Assembly (NCBI GenBank): GCA_030680855.1
Contig: JAUXUN010000070.1
Span: 62,001 to 126,000, forward strand
Reading direction: 5' to 3'
Length of the DNA: 64,000 bases
Origin: Aestuariivirga sp.
Lineage (GTDB): Bacteria; Pseudomonadota; Alphaproteobacteria; Rhizobiales; Aestuariivirgaceae
A program made the position numbers and the translations under genes. Under the pieces are notes generated by a model. It was not told the DNA's origin. It saw nothing but the letters and a program-made list of their open reading frames with translations, and did not search any database. Positions 16,430-24,220 of this stretch are shown piece by piece; position 1 is the stretch's first letter, and every line of letters begins with the position of its first letter.

Positions 16430-17818
16430 ATGAAAAAGACCCGCACCGAAACCGACAGCTTTGGCCCGATTGAAGTGGAAGGCACGCGCTACTGGGGTGC
16501 CCAGGCCCAGCGTTCGCTTGGCAATTTCAAGATCGGCTGGGAAAAGCAGCCGCTTCCCGTGGTGCGCGCCCTTGGCATCGTCAAGCGCGCCGCGGCGGAA
16601 GTGAACATGACCCTGGGCCGCCTCGATCCGAAACTCGGCAAGGCAATTGTCAGCGCCGCCCAGGAAGTGATCGAAGGCAAGCTCAATGACCATTTCCCGC
16701 TGGCCGTGTGGCAGACGGGCTCCGGCACCCAGTCCAACATGAATGCCAATGAGGTGGTGTCAAACCGCGCCATTGAAATGCTGGGAGGCGTTATGGGTTC
16801 GAAGAAGCCCGTACACCCCAACGACCATGTGAACATGAGCCAGTCGTCCAACGACACCTATCCCACCGCCATGCACATCGCCTGCGCCGAGGAAATCCAC
16901 CACGCCCTGCTCCCGGCCCTGCAGAAACTCCGCAACGCGCTCAACGACAAGGCGCAGCAGTGGAAGCACATCATCAAGATCGGCCGCACCCACACCCAGG
17001 ATGCAACGCCGGTAACTTTGGGCCAGGAATTTTCCGGTTACGCCAGGCAAATTGAGAACGGCATCCTCCGCATCGAACAGACCATGCCGTTGCTGATGGA
17101 ATTGGCCCAGGGCGGCACCGCCGTTGGCACCGGCCTCAACGCGCCCGTGGGCTTTGCCGAAATGGTGGCCGAACGCATTGCCGCCATTACCCAGATGAAA
17201 TTCACCAGCGCGCCAAACAAGTTCGAGGCTCTCGCCGCCCATGACGCCATGGTGATGAGCCATGGGGCGATTAACACGGTGGCCGCCTCGCTGTTCAAGA
17301 TCGCCAACGACATCCGCTTTCTGGGCTCAGGCCCGCGTTCCGGCCTTGGCGAATTGTCGCTGCCGGAAAACGAGCCCGGCTCCTCCATCATGCCGGGCAA
17401 GGTGAACCCCACGCAATGCGAAGCCCTCACCATGGTCTGCGTGCAGATCTTCGGCAATCATGCGGCCCTCACCTTCGCCGGCAGCCAGGGCCATTTTGAA
17501 CTCAATGTGTTCAATCCGGTGATGGCGTATAACTTCCTGCAATCCGTACGTCTCATGGCCGACGCCGCCACCAGCTTCACCGACAACTGCGTGATCGGCA
17601 TTACCGCCCGCGAAAAAAATATCAAGGCCGCATTGGATCGTTCGCTGATGCTGGTGACGGCCCTTGCGCCAAAATACGGCTATGACCGCGCCGCCAAGAT
17701 CGCCAAGACGGCCCACAAGAACGGCACCACCTTGCGCGAAGAAGCCATCAAGGATGGCATTCCCGCCGCCGACTTTGATGCCATCGTGCGGCCTGAAGAC
17801 ATGCTGGCGCCAAAATGA
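16430..17818 (+). CDS. fumC: Fumarate hydratase class II
   Basis: Iron-free fumarase of the TCA cycle, converting fumarate to malate; cytosolic homotetramer. It has 462 residues, the normal size. Motifs: [14 protein letters not shown] (about 100-113), [16 protein letters not shown] with the catalytic histidine (about 185-200), and the superfamily signature [16 protein letters not shown] (about 320-335) on the flexible catalytic loop. The upstream spacer is only 54 bases from the divergent MFS gene. The stop overlaps the next gene (ATGA at 17815-17818), so fumC, DUF4169 and the ribbon-helix-helix gene form one coupled unit. Confidence 0.97.
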   Translation: MKKTRTETDSFGPIEVEGTRYWGAQAQRSLGNFKIGWEKQPLPVVRALGIVKRAAAEVNMTLGRLDPKLGKAIVSAAQEVIEGKLNDHFPLAVWQTGSGTQSNMNANEVVSNRAIEMLGGVMGSKKPVHPNDHVNMSQSSNDTYPTAMHIACAEEIHHALLPALQKLRNALNDKAQQWKHIIKIGRTHTQDATPVTLGQEFSGYARQIENGILRIEQTMPLLMELAQGGTAVGTGLNAPVGFAEMVAERIAAITQMKFTSAPNKFEALAAHDAMVMSHGAINTVAASLFKIANDIRFLGSGPRSGLGELSLPENEPGSSIMPGKVNPTQCEALTMVCVQIFGNHAALTFAGSQGHFELNVFNPVMAYNFLQSVRLMADAATSFTDNCVIGITAREKNIKAALDRSLMLVTALAPKYGYDRAAKIAKTAHKNGTTLREEAIKDGIPAADFDAIVRPEDMLAPK

Positions 17819-17994
17819 TGGCCAAGGTCGTCAATCTCCGCAGCTTTCGCAAGCGCAAAGAGCGCGCGGAGAAGGAGACTGCCGCCCAGGTCAATCGCGC
17901 TGCCTTTGGTCGAACAAAATCCGAAAAGCAATTGAACAAGGCAAAACGCGCGCTGGAACAGAAGGTGCTTGATAAGCACAAGCGCGAAGACTGA
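17815..17994 (+). CDS. DUF4169 family small basic protein
   Basis: A 59-residue, strongly basic, helical protein: [21 protein letters not shown] and on to [20 protein letters not shown]. The opening VNLRxFRKxKxRAEKE pattern is DUF4169, a small alphaproteobacterial family of unknown function that I recall immediately after fumC. Translation may begin at 17815 (ATGA overlap with fumC) or at the adjacent ATG 17818. Its stop overlaps the following gene in ATGA. The charge suggests nucleic-acid or ribosome contact, which is only inference. Confidence 0.82.
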   Translation: MMAKVVNLRSFRKRKERAEKETAAQVNRAAFGRTKSEKQLNKAKRALEQKVLDKHKRED

Positions 17995-18206
17995 TGGCCA
18001 AGGATCTCAAGCGCTCATTGACCATTGCCGGCCACCGCACCTCGCTTTCCCTCGAGCCCGAATTCTGGCAGGCCCTGCAGGACGTGGCGCGGGCCGAAAA
18101 GAAAACCCTCGCCAGTATCGTAGGTGAAGTAGACCGCACGCGCGGCACCCGCAATCTTTCCAGCGCCATCCGCGTCTGGCTGTTCAGGCGGGCGAAGAAG
18201 TCCTGA
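17994..18206 (+). CDS. Ribbon-helix-helix domain protein
   Basis: A 70-residue protein: LKRSLTIAGHRTSLSLEPEFW forms the ribbon strand and first helix, and KKTLASIVGEVDRTRGTRNLSSAIRVWLF the second helix region. This is the RHH_4-type domain (family often mislabelled as a sulfotransferase). Such proteins resemble Arc/MetJ-type DNA-binding dimers, so it may be a small regulator, but its target is unknown. It is coupled to DUF4169 by ATGA. Its stop abuts the stop of the convergent AsmA gene with no spacer. Confidence 0.8.
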   Translation: MAKDLKRSLTIAGHRTSLSLEPEFWQALQDVARAEKKTLASIVGEVDRTRGTRNLSSAIRVWLFRRAKKS

Positions 18207-21200
18207 TCAATAAAGACCGGAAGGCGGCGCCGGCGATGCCGGCATTTTCGGCACCTGAATGATCTCACGTGGCGCAATTGGCTCGCCACGCGGCGCTATC
18301 GCTGGTGTGGCCTCCGCGACAACCTTCCGATGGACCCGCAACTCATGTTGCCGCAATCGCAGTTCCACCTTGTTGATGGCGTTGCCATCCCGGATCAGCC
18401 GCTGCTCTTCGGCCTTCGCCAGTTCGACATCCAAAATCCGCTGGGCGCTATGCACCTTCAATTCGCGCTGGCGCAGGCGCAATTCAGCCCGCTGCGCGTA
18501 GAAGGCCGTCAACCGCTCCTCGTCCACCTTGCGGAGTTCTTCCTCCTCGATGGCCAGGCGTTCCTGCTCCGCCTGTACTTTCTCAAGCGCATCAACACCC
18601 TGCTCCAGCACCTTGAATCCGAGGTAGGAGGTGAGCGCCGTCCGGTCCTCGCCGGCCACTAACTGTGACGGCGTTCCGGAATAGGAGATTTCCATCGGCG
18701 GCAATTCCGGCAGGGCCTTGAGGCTGAGCACCACGCCCAGGTCAATTTTCCCGTCAGCCAGTTCGGCAATCGGCTTGACCAGCACCTGCGCATCAGGCCC
18801 CGTCATGCCGAACGGCGTAAATGTTGCAACACCATTGGCAACTGCCACCGATCCGGAAACCGGCCCGAGCGTGATGCCGCCGCTGCTGCGCAGGCCGGCA
18901 AAGGCAAGCTCCAGGCCTTCCGCATCCTTCGCCGTCAAAATCAGCTTGGAAAAATTTTCCGGCGTAATGTTCAGAAGCTTGCCGTCATGCAGCGTAAAGG
19001 TGCCTTTGCCGTTGAGCAGCGCCAGCACCCCGCCAGGGCTCCGCCCCGCGCCATCAAACTTCACATCAACCGTGGCCAGCCCTGCGGCAATGGCCCGTCC
19101 GTCACTCTGCTTGAAGCGCTGGAAAACATCGATGGGAACCGTTACCCGCCCGGTAATCCTGCGTCCTTCAGTGGCCGGGCGCGAGGCAATTTCGACGGCA
19201 ATATCGTCGCCCTCTCCGGTTTTGGCGGAGGCGATGAACTCCGTCACGTCCGCCGCGGCGGTAATGCCTATTTGCGCGTTGCCGACGGCAAGGCCGGGAT
19301 AAATCTCAAGCGTCTTTGGCCGCACCCAGACCACCCCGGTCAGGCCGAACGGCAGGGTCCTGGCGAAGGTTTCCTCCAGCGGCTGGGGGCTGCCATTCCA
19401 CGGCAGGAAGACCGGCGCCATGGTTTTCACCAGTGATATATCACCCACGTCAAAATCGCCCGTCAGCTGCGTCTGGTCTTTCAACGCGGCGCTGCCCGAG
19501 AGGGTGAATTCGGAAAGCTTCGCTTCGATCTCGTCAAAGGATTGCACGTTCCCGGCCGTGTTGATCTTGGTGGCAAATGACAATTGCCCGCCCGCGGCTG
19601 AAAGCGCCGGGATATTGAGGGCGGCAAGCAAATCCTGGGCCTGCGCGCTCTGCACCGTGAGGTTGCCGTCAAGCACAAGCTTGCCGGGGTCCGGATTGAC
19701 ATTGCCCCTGAACTTCACCTCTGAACGGTAGATATCGCTCTGCAGGTCAATTTGGAAACTGTCGTGCAACACCCCGTCAGCGGTCAGAACTGCCCTGGCC
19801 GGAATCGCATCCACTGTTTCCACCGCCCCGCCAAACAGGTTGAACAACGTGGCGCTGGACGGGCTTTTGATTTCCGTCGTGCCTTTAAGCCCCGTGCCAG
19901 TCATGCCGGTCCCCACCGTAAAGCTGCCGTTGGACGTAATGTCGAGGTCACCCACCTTGCCCATGACGCCAAAATGCGTCGTGGGCGCCGTGGCCGATGG
20001 CTTTGCTTGCAGATCGATTTTCAACGCCGTCTTGCCCAGAACCGATGACCATTGCGGAGTCGTGCCGCGCGGCAGCAAGCCGATGAGACGGAGAAGCTCG
20101 CGTGGATCTTCAGCGGTGAGAGATATGCCGATGTCGCCATCGGGGCCTTCCAGCGTGTTCAGCACATTGCCCGACACACTCAGTTTAGCTCCGCCAACCG
20201 AGCCCGCCTCAATGGTCTTGAGGTCAAAGCCCTTCACCGTGGTTTCCATGTCCACCGCAACATCCGAGGCCTCAACCCCGTTGAGCCGGAGCGTTCCCGC
20301 CTGGAAGGTCAGATGCAGGTCCCGCTTGACCTGCTCTTCGACGAAGTTTCCGACAACGCTGGTCCAGCTTGCGCTGCCATCGGAAGAAAGCGCGGCCAGG
20401 CCATTGGGCACGTAACTGTCGATATCCGCGGTTTCCATGTCCACGCGCAAATCGATAATCGGGCGCTCGCCATTGACCAGCACTGCCAGCCCCGCCTTGC
20501 CCCGTTCGCCATCCAGTTCATAGTCGATGTTCTGCAGTTCAAGCTTGGAAGCGGTGAGCGCCACATCCGCCTTGGCCTCCAGGCTTCCGCGCAGGCCGGT
20601 CCAGGTCCGGGCGATTTGGTTTTTGCTGTCCGGCCACAGCCACAGCGAAAGCTGCCGCGCATCGGGCGATTTCACCTCAAGCGTGCCGGCCAGTTCCGCA
20701 TATTGCGTGCCAGGGAAGAAAACCCCTTCAAAGCGCGAACGCGAGCGCCCTGGAAGCGAGGCGGAAAGTTCATGAATGCGCATGGCATTGCGGTTGGCGG
20801 ATACGTCAAGCAGGACATTGTCCAGGACTTCCCCGCCAGTCGTGAGAGCCGCGAACTTTATCGAGGAACGCAGGTCAACCGCCTCCGGCAGGGCCGCCAA
20901 GAGGCCGTTCACCAGTGAAAGCCCGCCGCCATCGCGCAGCAGGCGGCGCGCCCCTGCTCCCGCCAGCACATCAAAATCCACCCGCGGGGCGGACAGGTCG
21001 GCAGTGGCTTTTATCTCCTTGTCGAGAACAAAACTCGCCGCGCCCGACAATATCGTGCCCTGGCCGGCAACATCCGCCGGCCTGATTTCGATTTCGCTGA
21101 GGTCGATCTTTTCAAAACTGCCGGTCACCTTCGACTTGAATGTGATGGGCCGGAACTGCCCTTCCGTATCGGATTTTCCATCGGGGCTTTGCGTGGGATC

Positions 21201-21941
21201 GAGGCGCAAGGTGCCATCGAACGTGCCCGCATCGCTCTTGCCGTCAAGGAAATAGGAGTACCCGGAATTTTCCTGCGACGACACGCGAAGCCCGAGACTT
21301 AGAGGCGCGTCATGCGCCCAGGTGCCGGTGTTGGCCGCAAACGCCAGGGGCGTGCCGTCATATTCAAAGCTGCCGGAACTGCGCCACGGGCCCGCCAGAT
21401 TCAACGCCGAGAAAGTGGCGTTGATTTTCCTCAACTCGGCCGAGGCGCTGCGCCGGTCATCAAGCACCTGCACGGTGCCGCCGCTGAGCGTGATCTGGTC
21501 CAGCTTCACCTGATCGAGCAGGCGGCTGTTGCGGATATTCTCGGCCGGCACAAAATGCCAGTTGGCGCTGCCGTCCAGCGAGCGCCGGAGTTTTATCATT
21601 GGGTTATCGATGTTGATGCCTTCAACCTGAATTTCAGCGTTGAACAGCGCCCCGAGATTCATCCGCACCACGATCTGGTCGGCAGTGGCAAACCATGTAT
21701 CCGCTGATCCGGGCGGATTGGCGATGCGTACGTCCTGGGCCCTGAGCCGCGGCCACGGGAAAAGCCTGACACCTATGGGCCCGGCGATTTCCACTTTCCG
21801 CCCGGTGAGCTTTTCGCCATAGGCTTCAAGCCCTTCGCGGTATTTGCCCCAATCCACCACAAAGGGCGCCAGCATGGCGCTGAACACCGCCAGCGCCAGC
21901 ACAATCCCGAAATAAAAGACCGGTGATTTCCAAACCTTCAT
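18207..21941 (-). CDS. Large AsmA family protein with C-terminal coiled coil
   Basis: A 1244-residue envelope protein. An N-terminal membrane anchor (about 7-27, YFGIVLALAVFSAMLAPFVV) is followed by the AsmA N-terminal domain (RKVEIAGPIGVRLFPWPRLRAQDVRIANP). A long beta-rich central region follows, and the conserved AsmA C-terminal domain lies about 900-1060 (GKGTFTLHDGKLLN). AsmA-like proteins are bridge-like lipid-transfer proteins between the membranes in characterised cases; a role in phospholipid or outer-membrane homeostasis is inferred. The last 150 residues are unusual: charged heptad-like sequence (EKVQAEQERLAIEEEELRKVDEE) and two similar segments ELRLRQRELKVHSAQ and ELRLRQHELRVHRKV. 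The start is ATG 21941. Confidence 0.88.
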   Translation of the reverse strand: MKVWKSPVFYFGIVLALAVFSAMLAPFVVDWGKYREGLEAYGEKLTGRKVEIAGPIGVRLFPWPRLRAQDVRIANPPGSADTWFATADQIVVRMNLGALFNAEIQVEGINIDNPMIKLRRSLDGSANWHFVPAENIRNSRLLDQVKLDQITLSGGTVQVLDDRRSASAELRKINATFSALNLAGPWRSSGSFEYDGTPLAFAANTGTWAHDAPLSLGLRVSSQENSGYSYFLDGKSDAGTFDGTLRLDPTQSPDGKSDTEGQFRPITFKSKVTGSFEKIDLSEIEIRPADVAGQGTILSGAASFVLDKEIKATADLSAPRVDFDVLAGAGARRLLRDGGGLSLVNGLLAALPEAVDLRSSIKFAALTTGGEVLDNVLLDVSANRNAMRIHELSASLPGRSRSRFEGVFFPGTQYAELAGTLEVKSPDARQLSLWLWPDSKNQIARTWTGLRGSLEAKADVALTASKLELQNIDYELDGERGKAGLAVLVNGERPIIDLRVDMETADIDSYVPNGLAALSSDGSASWTSVVGNFVEEQVKRDLHLTFQAGTLRLNGVEASDVAVDMETTVKGFDLKTIEAGSVGGAKLSVSGNVLNTLEGPDGDIGISLTAEDPRELLRLIGLLPRGTTPQWSSVLGKTALKIDLQAKPSATAPTTHFGVMGKVGDLDITSNGSFTVGTGMTGTGLKGTTEIKSPSSATLFNLFGGAVETVDAIPARAVLTADGVLHDSFQIDLQSDIYRSEVKFRGNVNPDPGKLVLDGNLTVQSAQAQDLLAALNIPALSAAGGQLSFATKINTAGNVQSFDEIEAKLSEFTLSGSAALKDQTQLTGDFDVGDISLVKTMAPVFLPWNGSPQPLEETFARTLPFGLTGVVWVRPKTLEIYPGLAVGNAQIGITAAADVTEFIASAKTGEGDDIAVEIASRPATEGRRITGRVTVPIDVFQRFKQSDGRAIAAGLATVDVKFDGAGRSPGGVLALLNGKGTFTLHDGKLLNITPENFSKLILTAKDAEGLELAFAGLRSSGGITLGPVSGSVAVANGVATFTPFGMTGPDAQVLVKPIAELADGKIDLGVVLSLKALPELPPMEISYSGTPSQLVAGEDRTALTSYLGFKVLEQGVDALEKVQAEQERLAIEEEELRKVDEERLTAFYAQRAELRLRQRELKVHSAQRILDVELAKAEEQRLIRDGNAINKVELRLRQHELRVHRKVVAEATPAIAPRGEPIAPREIIQVPKMPASPAPPSGLY

Positions 21942-21966
21942 GATTCCTTACAATAGGACCAAACCT

Positions 21967-23361
21967 TCAGAGTGCAAGAATTTTGCCGGGGTTCATGATG
22001 TTGAGCGGGTCCAGCGCCTGCTTGATCTGGCGCATCACGTCCAGCGCCTTGCCATGCTCGGCCTCAAGGAATTTCATCTTGCCGCTGCCCACCCCATGCT
22101 CGCCCGTGCAGGTGCCTTCCATGGCGATGGCGCGGTGAATGAGCCGCTCATAGAAACTCTTGACCCGCGTCACTTCCGCCTCATCCAGGGGATCGCAGTA
22201 CAGCACCACATGGAAATTGCCGTCCCCCACATGGCCGATGATGGGGCCGAAAAGATTATTCGCCCGCAAATCGTCCTGGGTCGCGATCACGCATTCCGCC
22301 AGCCGCGAAATGGGCACGCAAACATCGGTTGAAAAAACATCCTGCTTGCCCGGCGCAATGGCCCGCGTCGCCCAGAAGGCATCATGGCGCGCCTGCCATA
22401 GTTTCTGCCGGTCCTCTTCCTTTTCCGCCCACTCGAGGGGTCCCGCGCCATGCGACGCGGCGATTTCCCGAAACATTTCAATCTGCTCGCGGGCATAGGC
22501 AACAGTTCCGTGAAATTCCAGGAACAGTGTCGGGGCGATTTTAAGGTCGAGCTTCGAATAGGCATTGAGCGCCTTCACATGTTCCTCATCCACCAATTCG
22601 ATGCGCGCCACAGGAATGCCGAGCTGAATGGTTTCAATGGTGGCGTTGCAGGCGGCCTCGACACTTGGAAAGGCGCACACCCCCGCCGTCATGGCTTCCG
22701 GGATACCGTAAAGCTTGAGGCCAACTTCGGTGATAATCCCAAGGGTGCCTTCCGAACCCACCAGCAGCCGGGTGAGATCATAGCCCGCCGATGATTTCTT
22801 GGCCCGTGTTCCGGTGCGGATGATTTCCCCATTGGCCATGACAGCCGTGAGGCCCATGACATTTTCGCGCATGGTGCCGTAATGCACTGCATTGGTGCCC
22901 GAGGCCCGCGTCGCCGCCATACCGCCAAGGCTGGCGTCAGCCCCGGGATCAATCGGGAAGAAAAGGCCCTGGTCACGCAAATATGTGTTCAGGGTTTTGC
23001 GGGTGACGCCCGCTTCCACCCGCGCATCAAGGTCCGCCGCATTCACCGACAGGATGGCGTTCATCTGCGAAAGGTCAACCGTGATGCCGCCATGGGGAGC
23101 GGTTATGTGGCCCTCCAGCGAGGTGCCTGTGCCGTATGCGATGACCGGCGTCTGATGCATGGCGCAGATCGTGACGATCTTTTGCACTTCCAGAGTATTT
23201 CGCACGAAGGCCACGGCATCGGGCGGGGCTCCGGGCGCCCAGGTCTGGTCCTTACCGTGCTGCTCGCGCACGCTTGGCGCGGTGGAAAGCCGGTCGCCCA
23301 GGAACTCCCGGATTTCGGCAATGGTGGTAATTGTGCTGTTGGCACGGTCTCGTGTAAGCAT
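21967..23361 (-). CDS. FAD-binding oxidoreductase, D-lactate dehydrogenase (cytochrome)-like
   Basis: A VAO/PCMH-type flavoprotein of 464 residues. The FAD-binding signature is visible in PVIAYGTGTSLEGHI (about 92-106), then FPIDPGADASLGGMAATRASGTNAVHYGTMRENV and VGSEGTLGIITEVGLKL. The C-terminal catalytic part ends with GDGNFHVVLYCDP and GEHGVGSGKMKFLE, which contain the conserved metal/substrate histidines. This pattern matches the D-lactate dehydrogenase/glycolate oxidase GlcD group, closest in feel to the DLD branch; the true 2-hydroxyacid is not determined. It is divergent from a thioesterase gene with only 33 bases between the start codons. Confidence 0.87.
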   Translation of the reverse strand: MLTRDRANSTITTIAEIREFLGDRLSTAPSVREQHGKDQTWAPGAPPDAVAFVRNTLEVQKIVTICAMHQTPVIAYGTGTSLEGHITAPHGGITVDLSQMNAILSVNAADLDARVEAGVTRKTLNTYLRDQGLFFPIDPGADASLGGMAATRASGTNAVHYGTMRENVMGLTAVMANGEIIRTGTRAKKSSAGYDLTRLLVGSEGTLGIITEVGLKLYGIPEAMTAGVCAFPSVEAACNATIETIQLGIPVARIELVDEEHVKALNAYSKLDLKIAPTLFLEFHGTVAYAREQIEMFREIAASHGAGPLEWAEKEEDRQKLWQARHDAFWATRAIAPGKQDVFSTDVCVPISRLAECVIATQDDLRANNLFGPIIGHVGDGNFHVVLYCDPLDEAEVTRVKSFYERLIHRAIAMEGTCTGEHGVGSGKMKFLEAEHGKALDVMRQIKQALDPLNIMNPGKILAL

Positions 23362-23394
23362 GCGCCAAAACTAGCAGACGGGAAGAAAATTACG

Positions 23395-23889
23395 ATGGTT
23401 TTTCCAAGCCCCATCAAAAGCGCCCCCTATTCCATTGAAAGCCAGTGGATCGACTACAACGGCCATTTCAACATGGCCTATTACAATGTGCTGTTTGACC
23501 GGGATTCCGATGTGGCCCTGGCCCTTGTCGGCCTCGGCCCCGCCTATGTTGAAAAAACCGGAAGTTCCTATTTCACCCTGGAGGCCCATATCAGCTATCT
23601 GCGCGAACTTGGCGAGAAAGACCAGGTTTGCATTGCCACCCAAATTCTCGATTTTGATTCAAAACGTCTGCACTATGTACAAATGATGCATCACGCGAAT
23701 GAGGACTGGATTTCCTGCGTCTCGGAAAACATCGTGATGCACGTGGACCTGGCGTCGAAAAAATCCTCGCCCTTTCCGGCCGACGTTCTGGAGAAAATCA
23801 GGATCGCCCACGACGCGCACAAATCGCTCGCCGTTCCATTACAAGTGGGCCACAGGATCGGGATTCCCCGAAAGACCTTACAACCGTAA
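23395..23889 (+). CDS. Hot-dog fold acyl-CoA thioesterase family protein
   Basis: A 164-residue predicted 4HBT-type thioesterase. The catalytic signature is WIDYNGHFNMAYYNVLFDRDSD (Asp, Gly-His, helix), followed by FTLEAHISYLRELGEKDQV and LHYVQMMHHANED, the usual strands of the fold. Substrate is likely an acyl-CoA or carnitine-type thioester, which is inference from family. The ATG at 23395 follows GGGAAG. The divergent neighbour is the FAD-linked oxidase, with a 33-base gap, so the two promoters overlap. Confidence 0.85.
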   Translation: MVFPSPIKSAPYSIESQWIDYNGHFNMAYYNVLFDRDSDVALALVGLGPAYVEKTGSSYFTLEAHISYLRELGEKDQVCIATQILDFDSKRLHYVQMMHHANEDWISCVSENIVMHVDLASKKSSPFPADVLEKIRIAHDAHKSLAVPLQVGHRIGIPRKTLQP

Positions 23890-23950
23890 CATTCTCGTCG
23901 CATTCGCCTGCCATAACCAATTCACAACAAGAAACATGCAGGAGGCGAAT

Positions 23951-24136
23951 ATGATGACACATTCCGGTTATTTGCAATTTGCCGAAGCCTTGGTCTTTGC
24001 CCAGGGTCCAAAAGCTGCAGAAGAAGCGGCCAGACAGGCAATCCTCTGTGAAAAGTCAGGCGACATGGAAACCGCAGAAACCTGGCGGAATGTCCAATTT
24101 GCCTTGAAATGCGTGGGCTTTAAGAAAGCCGCCTGA
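23951..24136 (+). CDS. Small protein of unknown function (61 residues)
   Basis: The reading begins MMTHSGYLQFAEALVFAQGPKAA and ends CVGFKKAA. A perfect AGGAGG (23940-23945) lies 5 bases before ATG 23951, so translation is very likely. The protein is helical by composition and has two cysteines, with a TPR-like phrase (EEAARQAILCEKSGDMETAETW) reminiscent of a single helical hairpin. No family recognised. It lies 61 bases after the thioesterase and 84 bases before uvrD, on the same strand. Confidence 0.7.
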   Translation: MMTHSGYLQFAEALVFAQGPKAAEEAARQAILCEKSGDMETAETWRNVQFALKCVGFKKAA

Positions 24137-24220
24137 TCTCCCCCTCAGGGTGAGGGAATTTACAGGACTGTTCCCGCTTCTAAATTGCTATAAGGGGCCT
24201 CAGAGGATTCGAGAGACCCC

